Of a stretch of 64,000 bases of DNA, positions 7,620 to 16,327 are shown one piece after another (positions within the stretch are counted from its first letter, which is position 1; the number at the start of each line of letters is the position of its first letter). Under the pieces are notes generated by a model. That model was not told the DNA's origin and did not search any database. It worked only from the letters and a program-made list of their open reading frames with translations. Made by a program: the position numbers and the translations under genes. This DNA is from S5-A14a sp050908895 (GTDB lineage Bacteria > Bacillota > Clostridia > Peptostreptococcales > Anaerovoracaceae), in assembly GCA_050908895.1 (NCBI GenBank), contig CP171222.1, forward strand, positions 1,178,001 through 1,242,000, in the 5' to 3' direction.

Positions 7620-8313
7620 ATGTACGATAATTTTGAGATATTCTATAATGCTGTCAAAATTTTTTATAAAGATGTAGCTGAAAAAAAATAGTAGAATGTA
7701 TTCATGGGAACATTGTTATATTGCATTTAAAGATTAAAGGGATAAATCGTCGTTGGATGAAAAGCATATTGATAATTTAAGCCTGCAGCTTGCGTTTTAT
7801 CTTGCAAGTTGGGGAATGTATAGAGGTTCATCATTTTTGTTAAGTTATGATTATAAGGTGCATACTGGGGCAGTAAAAATAATTCTTGATGAAAAATATG
7901 ATATTCTATTTGATATTGATTGTAAGGAATTAAATAGTAATTTATTTGCAGAAAAATTATTTGCTTTGAGAGATGAACTAGATGAATATTATAAAACTTT
8001 GAGAGGAATAAATGTTAAAAGCGAAATATCAGAGACACTTTTATCAAAAATAATAATGGGAACTTCGGGATGTGTACCTGCCTTTGATACCTATTTATGT
8101 AAGGGAATGAAAATATATAAAATGGATAAATATCATTTTAATAAGCATTCTATTAAGTTGCTATTAAAATTTTATAAAGATAATTATGAAAAACTGGAAG
8201 AGATAAGAAGTACAAAGCATATTAGAGATACAAATATCCTATATACACAAATGAAAATTCTGGATATAAGATTTTGGCAAATGGGTAAGGATGAAATAGA
8301 CTCTAAAGGATAA
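7620..8313 (+). pseudogene. Conserved hypothetical protein broken by two one-base frameshifts
   Basis: The intact frame from TTG 7753 begins in mid-domain (LSLQLAFYLASWGMYRGSSFLL). An N-terminus can be rebuilt upstream: ATG 7620 with AAGGAAA before it gives YDNFEIFYNAVKIFYKDV. One A added to the A8 run at 7681-7688 continues as KIVECIHGNIVILHLKIKG, and one G added to GGG at 7739-7741 enters DKSSLDEKHIDNL. The result is a continuous protein of about 230 residues. I recognise the LASWGMYRGSSFLL motif only as belonging to an uncharacterised bacterial family often found in accessory regions. Function unknown. Confidence 0.6.
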
Positions 8314-8437
8314 TAAAATGATAAATCGGAGCTAAGAATTGATAATTGCTAATAATTAATTGATATACTAAAACATATTGATAATTATCTATGCGGTTTG
8401 GAATCATCAATAATAGCAAAGGAGTAGGTAGATATGT

Positions 8438-9254
8438 ATGTATGGTGCAATTTTAGGTGATATTGTAGGCTCACCCTATGAGTTCAATAGGAGCAATAAA
8501 ACAAAAGAATTCGAAATGTGGAATAATAGAGTCAAATTTACAGATGACTCCGTAATGACGATTGCAGTAGCTGAGGAATTGATTAGACTTCCTGATGAAG
8601 CAGATGATAATACTGTAAATACGGCTTTGATAAAATCCATGCATGAATGGGGACATAAGTATCCTTGGGCTGGATATGGTAAGAAATTCTTCCATTGGCT
8701 TGGGAAAAAAGATACTATGCCATATGGAAGCTTTGGAAATGGTTCAGCGATGAGAGTTTCTTCTGTTGGTTGGCTTTATGATTCCCTTGACGAGACAAGG
8801 AGATTTGCAAGACTAAGTGCAGAAGTAACATACAATCATCCTGAAGGTGTTAAGGGCGCTGAAGCAACTGCTTCTGCAATTTACATGGCAAGAAATGGAA
8901 CCTCTAAGGAAGAAATAAAAAAGTACATCATTCAAGAGTTTAAATATGATTTGTCTAGAACATGTGATGAAATCAGACCAGGATATTATCATGTTGAATC
9001 TTGTCAAGAAACGGTTCCAGAGGCACTTACAGCATTTTTTGAAGGAGAACTTTGAGGATGTTATTAGAACTGCGGTTTCGCTTGGCGGAGACTGCGATAC
9101 TCTTACATGTATTGCAGGCAGTATTGCAGAAGCCTTTTATGGTATACCTATGTTAATGAAGGAGCAGGTAAGGGCTCGTATAGATGAAGACATGTTAAAT
9201 ATTTTGAAATTATATGATGAACGCAGAGGCTGCGCGGTCCATACTAATGAATAA
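8438..9254 (+). pseudogene. ADP-ribosylglycohydrolase (DraG/ARH family), broken by a one-base frameshift
   Basis: ATG 8438 follows AAAGGAG. The first frame (205 residues) has YGAILGDIVGSPYEF and the metal-binding FTDDSVMTIAVAEE, then MPYGSFGNGSAMRV. The second frame (to 9254) has FEDVIRTAVSLGGDCDTLTCIAGSIAEAFYG, the second metal-binding motif. Removing one T from the T6 run at 9035-9040 joins them as EALTAFLKENFEDVIRTA. The intact enzyme would be about 271 residues, normal for a family that removes ADP-ribose from proteins, DNA or small molecules. The first-frame product lacks the GGDCDT metal site and should be inactive. Confidence 0.82.
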
Positions 9255-9307
9255 ATGTAATAATCTTATAAAATAAATTTAAATATATTCTCATTTGTTA
9301 ACTAACA

Positions 9308-9352
9308 CTCGCTAATAATTTGTAAAAAAATATAAATTATTAGCGATTTTTT
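9308..9352 (+). terminator. Intrinsic terminator after the decayed island
   Basis: CGCTAATAATTT and AAATTATTAGCG pair over 12 bp around an A-rich loop and are followed by ATTTTTTG. It separates the glycohydrolase pseudogene from the methionine synthase operon. Confidence 0.75.
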
Positions 9353-9495
9353 GTTGATGGAATTATAAAAAAGTTATAAAATGAAAATCTAGATTTAATT
9401 TCAAAAATTAAAATAATCACGGCGAGGGTGTCACACATCAATGCAAACATCAATGTTATAGTTATGTTTAACCACCAAAATACATAGAGGTAAAA

Positions 9496-10179
9496 TTGAA
9501 AGCAAAATTAAATAAAATAAATGAAAACGAAGTTTTAAAATACTTAGGATATAGAGCAGGAGAAATCGACGATAAACTAATCCAAGATATCGAAAGAATA
9601 TCTCTAGAAATTATGGATTTCTCAAGACCAGCTCTAACTTTTAGAGTATTCAATACAGACAGAGAATCCAATATAGCATTAGAAAATACGGATTTTTTCC
9701 CGGGCGGTAAAGACATCTTGGAAATGCTATTAGATTGTGATAAGTGTATCGTTATGGCCGCTACCCTAGGCCTGGAGATTGAAAAAAAACTCCGTGCTAG
9801 GCAGGTGATCAATATATATGAATCTGTAATAATGGATGCTTGTGCAAGCTCAGCAATTGAAAATATCTGTGATAATTTCTGCGATGAGTTTGAAAAACTC
9901 GCCGAAAAAGATGGTAAATTCCTAACCGATAGATTTTCCCCTGGATATGGGGACTTTCCCTTTGAGCAGCAGAAAGATATTTGCCACCTACTTATGACAG
10001 AGAAAAAAATCGGAGTATCTCTTAGCAAAAGTGGCATTATGATTCCGAGAAAATCCGTAACAGCCATAATCGGCATATCAAATATCAAACAAACTAAAAG
10101 ATTTCGTGGTTGCGAACACTGTAACATGTTTCGAAACTGCACCTACAGAAAATCTGGCCTTCACTGTGGCCCAAAATAG
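9496..10179 (+). CDS. Stand-alone methionine synthase reactivation (AdoMet-binding) protein
   Basis: A 227-residue protein matching the MetH activation domain (Met_synt_B12). This domain binds AdoMet and supports reductive remethylation of oxidised cob(II)alamin. The signature is RFSPGYGDFPFEQQ near residue 150, equivalent to the RxxPGY motif of E. coli MetH. A C-terminal Cys-rich stretch CEHCNMFRNCTYRKSGLHC is seen in clostridial stand-alone versions. The start is TTG 9496 behind AGAGG. It is followed after 14 bases by a MetH lacking this domain, so the two should form one functional enzyme. The roughly 240-base leader shows no SAM or cobalamin riboswitch that I recognise. Confidence 0.85.
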   Translation: MKAKLNKINENEVLKYLGYRAGEIDDKLIQDIERISLEIMDFSRPALTFRVFNTDRESNIALENTDFFPGGKDILEMLLDCDKCIVMAATLGLEIEKKLRARQVINIYESVIMDACASSAIENICDNFCDEFEKLAEKDGKFLTDRFSPGYGDFPFEQQKDICHLLMTEKKIGVSLSKSGIMIPRKSVTAIIGISNIKQTKRFRGCEHCNMFRNCTYRKSGLHCGPK

Positions 10180-10193
10180 GAGGAACTAAACCC

Positions 10194-12587
10194 ATGTCTA
10201 AATTTCATGAGTTATTAAAGAATAAATACGTATTTTTCGATGGAGCGATGGGTACTATGCTACAAAATAGTGGTCTTAAGCTGGGTGAGCGACCAGAGAA
10301 GCTTTGTTTTACTAACCCAGAGTTAATTACGGACATCCATAGAAAATACATAAAGGTAGGCAGTAACGTCGTTTATACCAATACTTTTGGAGCTAATAGG
10401 CATAAGTTAGATGGTACAGGTATGAATACGGTTGATGTAGTGAAAGCAGCTGTAAATTGTGCTAGGAAAGCTGGCGAAGAAGAGAAAACAACTTCAGGCA
10501 AAGATACCCTTGTTGCTCTAGATATAGGCCCTATAGGTGAGCTGCTAGAGCCTTCGGGTACTTTGTCCTTTGAAGAAGCCTACGATATTTTTAAAGAAAT
10601 GGTTGTGGCAGGAGAAGAAGCTGGATGCGACCTTATTGTATTTGAAACAATGACCGACCTTTATGAAGTTAAGGCAGGTGTTTTAGCAGCTAAAGAAAAC
10701 ACCAAGTTACCAATTATATGCACAATGACCTTTGAGGAAAACGGTAGAACTTTCACAGGCTGTATGATTGAATCAATGGCGGAAGTATTAACTGGACTTG
10801 ATGTTGACGCTCTAGGAATTAACTGCTCCTTAGGGCCGAAGGAAATCTTCCCTTTAGCCGAGAAACTTGCAAGGGCTACATCAAAACCGATTGTAATTAA
10901 GGCAAATGCGGGACTCCCAAATCCATTGACAGACGAATATGACATTACACCAGAAGAGTTTGCTCAGTATATGATTCCATATGCGAAACTAGGTATCAAT
11001 ATAATGGGAGGTTGCTGTGGAACTAATCCAAACTTTATTGATGAGACTATTAAAGCGGTAAATGGGATAGAGGGAAAACGACCAGAGGTAAACTTGGAAT
11101 CAGCCTTATGCTCACCGTCTAAATATGTAAAAATAAACGGAGTTAGAGTAATTGGTGAGAGAATCAATCCTACAGGAAAAAAGAGATTTCAGCAGGCACT
11201 TAAAGAAAATGATTTAGGATATGTTGCAGCAAGGGCTATGGAACAGGTTCAAGCAGGAGCCGATATATTAGATGTAAATGTAGGTGTTCCAGGCATTGAT
11301 GAAGCCGAGATGATGATTAAGGTTGTCAAATTACTCCAATCTATCTGTGATTTACCACTTCAAATAGACTCATCAGATCCTAAGGCAATAGAAGCTGGAC
11401 TTAGGGCTTTTAATGGAAAAGCAATTGTAAATTCAGTGAATGGAGAATCAGACGTCCTGAAAAAAGTATTACCTATTGCAAAGAAATATGGTGCCTCAGT
11501 TCTTGGACTAACCATGGATAAACGTGGAATTCCAGAAACAGCAAAGCAAAGAATAGAAATTGCAAATACCATTCTAAGTGAAGCTTTGAAATGTGGTATT
11601 TTCAAGCGAGACATTTTTATGGATTGTTTAACTCTTACGGTTTCAGCTCAGCAAAATCAGGCAGTGGAGACCTTAAAGGCGGTAAAATATGTGAAAGATG
11701 AACTGGGGCTTCATAATGTTCTTGGAGTTTCCAATATTTCATTTGGTTTACCGGAAAGAATTAATGTAACGACTAATTTCCTTACTCAAGCAATGTATTG
11801 CGGTCTTGACTTACCTATTGTAAATCCCAACGAAACTGCGATTATGGACACTATTACTTCTTTTAAAGTATTGAGTGGTGAAGATGAAGGTAGTGTGAAA
11901 TATATAGATCGCTTTGCAAATAGAAAGGATGACAGTAAGAAAACAGGTTCAAGCATAGCTTCAGATAAAATGGATCTGGCCTATGCAATAGATAACGGTC
12001 TTACTCACGAGTCCGCCGCTCTTACAGAAGAACTTTTAACTAATAAAGCGCCAATGACAATTATAAATGATATTTTGATACCAACCCTTGATCTTGTAGG
12101 AGATAAATTTGAAAAACAAAAGATTTTCTTGCCACAGCTTATAAGGTCAGCTGAAGCTTCTTGCCAAGCCTTTGAAGTGCTAAAAAAGAATATGATTAAA
12201 GAAGGCGCAGGTGCAGTGAGCAAGGGAAAAATCATTGTCGCAACTGTTCTTGGAGATATTCACGATATCGGAAAGAACATTGTAAAAGTAATGCTTGAAA
12301 ACTATAGCTATCAAGTTATTGATTTGGGTAGAGATGTACCTATAGAAAAAGTAGTAGAAACAGCCATCAAAGAAGACGTAAAACTTATTGCACTCAGTGC
12401 TCTTATGACCACAACCCTAAGCAGTATGAAAGACACAATAGAAGCACTTCATCGTAGCGGACATGATTGCAAAATAGCTGTAGGCGGGGCAGTGCTCACA
12501 AAGGAATATGCCGATGAAATAAATGCAGATTTTTATGCAAAAGATGCAAAACGAATGGTTGATTATGCTAAACAGGTGATTGGCTAA
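10194..12587 (+). CDS. metH: Cobalamin-dependent methionine synthase (short form)
   Basis: A 797-residue enzyme transferring a methyl group from methyltetrahydrofolate to homocysteine through cobalamin. Domains in order: homocysteine methyltransferase barrel (about 1-285, zinc cysteines in GINCSLG and GGCCGTNP), pterin-binding barrel (about 310-570, RINPTGKKRF and DVNVGVPGID), B12 cap, and B12-binding Rossmann domain with the base-off motif GDIHDIGKNIV near 686. E. coli MetH is about 1230 residues. The missing C-terminal activation domain is supplied by the preceding gene. AGGAGGA precedes the ATG. The gene depends on the corrinoid that the riboswitch operon probably imports. Confidence 0.95.
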   Translation: MSKFHELLKNKYVFFDGAMGTMLQNSGLKLGERPEKLCFTNPELITDIHRKYIKVGSNVVYTNTFGANRHKLDGTGMNTVDVVKAAVNCARKAGEEEKTTSGKDTLVALDIGPIGELLEPSGTLSFEEAYDIFKEMVVAGEEAGCDLIVFETMTDLYEVKAGVLAAKENTKLPIICTMTFEENGRTFTGCMIESMAEVLTGLDVDALGINCSLGPKEIFPLAEKLARATSKPIVIKANAGLPNPLTDEYDITPEEFAQYMIPYAKLGINIMGGCCGTNPNFIDETIKAVNGIEGKRPEVNLESALCSPSKYVKINGVRVIGERINPTGKKRFQQALKENDLGYVAARAMEQVQAGADILDVNVGVPGIDEAEMMIKVVKLLQSICDLPLQIDSSDPKAIEAGLRAFNGKAIVNSVNGESDVLKKVLPIAKKYGASVLGLTMDKRGIPETAKQRIEIANTILSEALKCGIFKRDIFMDCLTLTVSAQQNQAVETLKAVKYVKDELGLHNVLGVSNISFGLPERINVTTNFLTQAMYCGLDLPIVNPNETAIMDTITSFKVLSGEDEGSVKYIDRFANRKDDSKKTGSSIASDKMDLAYAIDNGLTHESAALTEELLTNKAPMTIINDILIPTLDLVGDKFEKQKIFLPQLIRSAEASCQAFEVLKKNMIKEGAGAVSKGKIIVATVLGDIHDIGKNIVKVMLENYSYQVIDLGRDVPIEKVVETAIKEDVKLIALSALMTTTLSSMKDTIEALHRSGHDCKIAVGGAVLTKEYADEINADFYAKDAKRMVDYAKQVIG

Positions 12588-12605
12588 ATATAATAAGGAA
12601 TAAGA

Positions 12606-14372
12606 ATGAAAGACATTAGAGAATATATTAAAGATGACGTATTAATTTTTGATGGTGGCATGGGAACGTATTTTGCTACAAAATATAAGACCATGCTTGA
12701 GTCGTGTGAACAGTTTAATCTGACTGCTCCAGAGAAGGTGTATGAAATTCATAGGGAATACCTAGAGAGTGGTGCTAGAGCGATAATGACCAACACTTTT
12801 GCTGCGAATATGGAAAACTATGAGGGCGATGAAGACCAGCTTAGAAAAATTATTCATGCTGGCTTTGATATTGCTAGCAGTGCAGCGAAAGACCATGATG
12901 CATATGTTTTTGCTGATATTGGTTATATTTCCCTTACAGAAACAGGCAATGTAGCGGATAAATACAAAAAGAATGTTGATTTTTTCTTGGAAAAGGGTGC
13001 GAAGCATTTTATTTTCGAGACCTTGCTCAATGATAGCGGAATTGATGAAACAGCAAAATACATTAAAGAAAAATCGCCAGATTCCTTCATTTTAGTCAGT
13101 TTCGCAATTTATCCCGACGGATACACCCAGGAAGGCGCTTACGGGATTGAGCTTCTTGAGAGAGCCGAATCCTCAAAATGGATTGACGGAGTTGGATTGA
13201 ATTGTGTGTCAGGCCCTCACCATATGAGTGAATATTTTGCTACGCTGGATAAACATCCTAAACTAATGCTTGCTATGCCAAACGCTAGTTATCCTACTGT
13301 AATAAATAACAGGACTTTTTTTAACAGCACACCAGAATATTTTAGCGCCAAGATGAACGAAATAAAAAATCAAGGAATTAAAATGCTAGGCGGTTGTTGC
13401 GGTACGACACCTGTAGATATACGTGCTCTTAGGGATGGATTAACCAGTCCTTTACTTGCCCCAAATTCTCGTGATGAGTACACGGAGGAGCAAGATATAA
13501 ATTACTATCTTCCGGAATTCAACAAAAAACTGGCAAGAGGTGAGAAGGTTATCGCCGTTGAGCTTGATTCACCCCTTGATACTAATTTTACTAAGTTCGC
13601 ACAAAATACTTTGCTTCTAAAAAACGCAGGTATAGATTTAATGACAATCGCAGACTGTCCCATAGCAAAGCCACGTATGGACTCAAGCCTGCTGGCATGT
13701 AAGGTTAAAAGAGATTACAACCTGGACGTAATTCCCCATATAACCTGCAGAGATAGAAATATTAACGCAACCAAAGCACTACTTTTAGGTTTACACATTG
13801 AGAATATCCGAAACGTTCTTGTTGTTACAGGAGATCCGATTCCTAGTTATGACAGAGATGATGTAAAAAGCGTGTATAACCTTAATTCTAAGAAAATGAT
13901 TAAGTATATTTCCAATTTAAATTCGACTACTTTCCAGGATTCTATGAATCTGTTTGGTGCATTGAATTTGAATGCATTAAACTTTGAAATACAATTAAAG
14001 CACGCATTAGAGAAGGAAGCTAACGGCGCAACAGGATTTTTTACCCAGCCAATTTTGAGTGAGAAGGCTTTTGATAATTTAAAGAGGGCACGTAATGTCT
14101 TGAAAGGCAAGATTTTAGCTGGAACTTTTCCTGTGATGAGTTATAGGAATGCTATATTTATGGAAAATGAAATAGCAGGTATTAATTTAGATCCAGATAT
14201 TATAGAAAGATATAAAGGCTTATCTAAAGAAGATGGAGCAAAACTAGGGATATCTTTATCTGTGGAATTTGCACATAAGTGCAGGGACTATTGTGATGGA
14301 TTCAATTTAATGACTCCGTTTCAGAGAGCAGATGTAATTTGCGAGATTATAAAAGAAATAAAGAATATATAA
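12606..14372 (+). CDS. Bifunctional homocysteine S-methyltransferase / methylenetetrahydrofolate reductase
   Basis: A 588-residue fusion like Bacillus YitJ. Residues 1-285 form a homocysteine methyltransferase barrel (FDGGMGTYFA at the start, zinc cysteines in GLNCVSG and MLGGCCGTTP). Residues 300-588 are a MetF-type methylenetetrahydrofolate reductase (AVELDSP, PHITCRDRN, NVLVVTGDPIP, GATGFFTQPI). It would make the methyl-THF used by MetH. It follows metH by 18 bases, so the three genes supply the donor, catalyse transfer and maintain the cofactor. Its methyltransferase half duplicates the N-terminal domain of MetH next door. Confidence 0.92.
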   Translation: MKDIREYIKDDVLIFDGGMGTYFATKYKTMLESCEQFNLTAPEKVYEIHREYLESGARAIMTNTFAANMENYEGDEDQLRKIIHAGFDIASSAAKDHDAYVFADIGYISLTETGNVADKYKKNVDFFLEKGAKHFIFETLLNDSGIDETAKYIKEKSPDSFILVSFAIYPDGYTQEGAYGIELLERAESSKWIDGVGLNCVSGPHHMSEYFATLDKHPKLMLAMPNASYPTVINNRTFFNSTPEYFSAKMNEIKNQGIKMLGGCCGTTPVDIRALRDGLTSPLLAPNSRDEYTEEQDINYYLPEFNKKLARGEKVIAVELDSPLDTNFTKFAQNTLLLKNAGIDLMTIADCPIAKPRMDSSLLACKVKRDYNLDVIPHITCRDRNINATKALLLGLHIENIRNVLVVTGDPIPSYDRDDVKSVYNLNSKKMIKYISNLNSTTFQDSMNLFGALNLNALNFEIQLKHALEKEANGATGFFTQPILSEKAFDNLKRARNVLKGKILAGTFPVMSYRNAIFMENEIAGINLDPDIIERYKGLSKEDGAKLGISLSVEFAHKCRDYCDGFNLMTPFQRADVICEIIKEIKNI

Positions 14373-14526
14373 AATCTAATCGAGTTGCTGCTATGTCTAA
14401 ATAAGTATAGCTGACAAATTGTACCTTTCAAGAATTTACAATTTGTACATTTTAAAACGGTCAAAATTGCTGTAAAATTATCAAAGAACTAATTTTATTT
14501 ATTAAAATATATATTTGGAGGATTTT

Positions 14527-15060
14527 ATGACAACTATTGAAAACAAAAATATGAGAAACAGCGGTACATATATGCTAATTATTAATGCATTATTCATCGC
14601 CCTCACACTTGTGGCAACTTGGCTAATCAACATCAGATTACCTCTTGTTGGAGCAGGGGGTCTCATTCATATGGGAAATGTTCCTATGCTTATTGGAGCT
14701 TGGCTATTTGGAAGAAAAACTGGAGCAATTTCCGGAGCATTCGGAATGGCACTTTTTGATGTAATGAGTGGATGGGCATCTTGGGCACCATTTACATTTG
14801 TAATAGTTGGACTTATGGGTTATTGCGCTGGACTTATCGAAGAAAAGAAATTAGTGAAAGAGCCTACCTTAAACCGCATCGTAGCCGTTATCGTTGCAAT
14901 TATAATTAAGGTTGTTGGCTATTACATCGCAGAAGGTATTTTGTACGGTAACTGGATAGCTCCTGCTGGTTCAATTCCTGGTAATATAATTCAGGTTGGA
15001 GTTGCAGGAATTATCGTAATAATTGCAATTATTCCACTAAAAAATATTATAAAAAAATAA
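14527..15060 (+). CDS. ECF transporter S component (vitamin-binding subunit), substrate unknown
   Basis: About 177 residues with six hydrophobic helices. The first helix pattern ALFIALTLVATWLINIRLP and GLIHMGNVPMLIGAWLFGRKTGAISGAFGMALFD match the S components of energy-coupling factor transporters (ECF-ribofla_trS/DUF1393-like group, which includes HmpT and PdxU). ATG 14527 is preceded by TTGGAGG. The EcfA/A'/T energising module is not in the window and is usually shared. A PLP-dependent aminotransferase follows after 33 bases, which makes a pyridoxine-type vitamer a reasonable guess, but only a guess. Confidence 0.78.
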   Translation: MTTIENKNMRNSGTYMLIINALFIALTLVATWLINIRLPLVGAGGLIHMGNVPMLIGAWLFGRKTGAISGAFGMALFDVMSGWASWAPFTFVIVGLMGYCAGLIEEKKLVKEPTLNRIVAVIVAIIIKVVGYYIAEGILYGNWIAPAGSIPGNIIQVGVAGIIVIIAIIPLKNIIKK

Positions 15061-15093
15061 CAATTATAATAGGAATTATCAAAGGAGGGGCTT

Positions 15094-16221
15094 ATGCATA
15101 AAGTTATGACAGCAGGACCAACTATGGTCAGAGAAAATGTAATGAAGGCGAGAAGTCTTCCTTTTACAAATCCAGATCTTGACTCTGAGTTTTACGATTT
15201 TTATAAGGAAACTTGCGAACTTCTATCTGAAGCTGCAAATACCAACAATCAAGCACTAATATTAGGCGGAGAAGGAATCCTCGGCCTAGAAGCTGCATGT
15301 GCAGCTTTAACAGAACCTGGAGACAGAGTTCTTGTGATAGACAATGGAATTTTTGGAAGAGGATTTGACTGGTTCGTATCTCTTTATGGCGGAACTCCAG
15401 TTTACTATGAATCAGACTATCGTAATCCAATTGACGTTTCAGACTTGAAAAACTTTTTAGAAAAAGATAATGATTTTAAATATGCTACTTTCGTGCATTG
15501 TGACACACCAAGCGGTGTGTTAAATGATATTGAAGCAATTGGCTGCCTTTTAAAAGAATATGGTATTATGACGGTCGTAGATACTGTTGCCGGAATTTTT
15601 GGTGAGCTAGTTGATATGGACAGGAGCAAAATAGATATTCTCTGTGGTGGATCTCAGAAAGTGCTATCTGCACCTCCAGGGCTAACAATGCTTTGGATTA
15701 GTCAGACGGCCTGGGACGCAATAGAGAAGCGCAAGACTCCAATCGCTGCTTTTTATGCTAACATTCTTTTGTTTAAAGATTACTATGAAAAAAAGGCTTT
15801 CCCATATACTATGCCGATAAGTGACATAATGGGCCTAAGAGTCGCACTTGAAAATGTTAAAAATGACAAAGATATTCTTAAAAGACATGAGATTATAGCT
15901 AAGGCTACACGTAAAGTTCTTTCTGAAAATGGTGTAAAGCTTTATCTTGAATCAGGATTTGCTAACAATGTTACTGCAATTGAACTTCCAGAGAACATTA
16001 AGCCAGTAGATGTTTTAAGCAAAATGAAAAACGATTATGGCGTTATGATTTCTGGCTCACTAGGCTGTCTTGAAGAAAGAGTTATCAGAATCGGACATAT
16101 GGGTGAAAATGCGACAAAAGAGAATGTTGTTGATACCTTAGTGGCACTTCAGAAGGCTCTTGCTGACTGCGGTGTATTCATAGAAGGGAATGTGGCAGAA
16201 GAGTTTGCTGCTCTTGTTTAA
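15094..16221 (+). CDS. Class V PLP-dependent aminotransferase (alanine-glyoxylate/serine-pyruvate type)
   Basis: A 375-residue fold-type I enzyme. AGPTMVRENVM at the N-terminus, LILGGEGILGLEAACAAL around residue 55, the aspartate of VVDTVAGIFGE near 165 and the Schiff-base lysine in GGSQKVLSAPPG near 193 are all present. The C-terminal RIGHMGENATKENV is typical of the alanine-glyoxylate/serine-pyruvate group. AAGGAGGGG lies before the ATG. It is paired with the upstream ECF S component and followed by a convergent terminator. The exact amino-donor pair cannot be read from sequence. Confidence 0.85.
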   Translation: MHKVMTAGPTMVRENVMKARSLPFTNPDLDSEFYDFYKETCELLSEAANTNNQALILGGEGILGLEAACAALTEPGDRVLVIDNGIFGRGFDWFVSLYGGTPVYYESDYRNPIDVSDLKNFLEKDNDFKYATFVHCDTPSGVLNDIEAIGCLLKEYGIMTVVDTVAGIFGELVDMDRSKIDILCGGSQKVLSAPPGLTMLWISQTAWDAIEKRKTPIAAFYANILLFKDYYEKKAFPYTMPISDIMGLRVALENVKNDKDILKRHEIIAKATRKVLSENGVKLYLESGFANNVTAIELPENIKPVDVLSKMKNDYGVMISGSLGCLEERVIRIGHMGENATKENVVDTLVALQKALADCGVFIEGNVAEEFAALV

Positions 16222-16261
16222 ACAAGATATTACTTTTTAACACTTAAATATCTGCAAACTA

Positions 16262-16310
16262 AAACTGGTCAGAGTGTAATGATAGTTCTTCAATAGTCTG
16301 ACCAGTTTTT
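16262..16310. terminator. Bidirectional terminator between the aminotransferase and ogt
   Basis: AAACTGGTCAGA (16262-16273) pairs with TCTGACCAGTTT (16297-16308), with a T-run to the right and an A-run to the left. It serves both convergent genes. Confidence 0.8.
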
Positions 16311-16327
16311 TATTTTATTAATATCTT

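Noticed and set aside
9041..9060. UGA in the ADP-ribosylglycohydrolase read as selenocysteine or as programmed frameshift
   Set aside because: No cysteine-equivalent position, no SECIS-like hairpin and no slippery heptamer with a pseudoknot. A one-base T-run error explains the join.
9255..9495. SAM (S-box) or cobalamin riboswitch before the methionine synthase operon
   Set aside because: None of the conserved core sequences is present after the terminator at 9308-9352.
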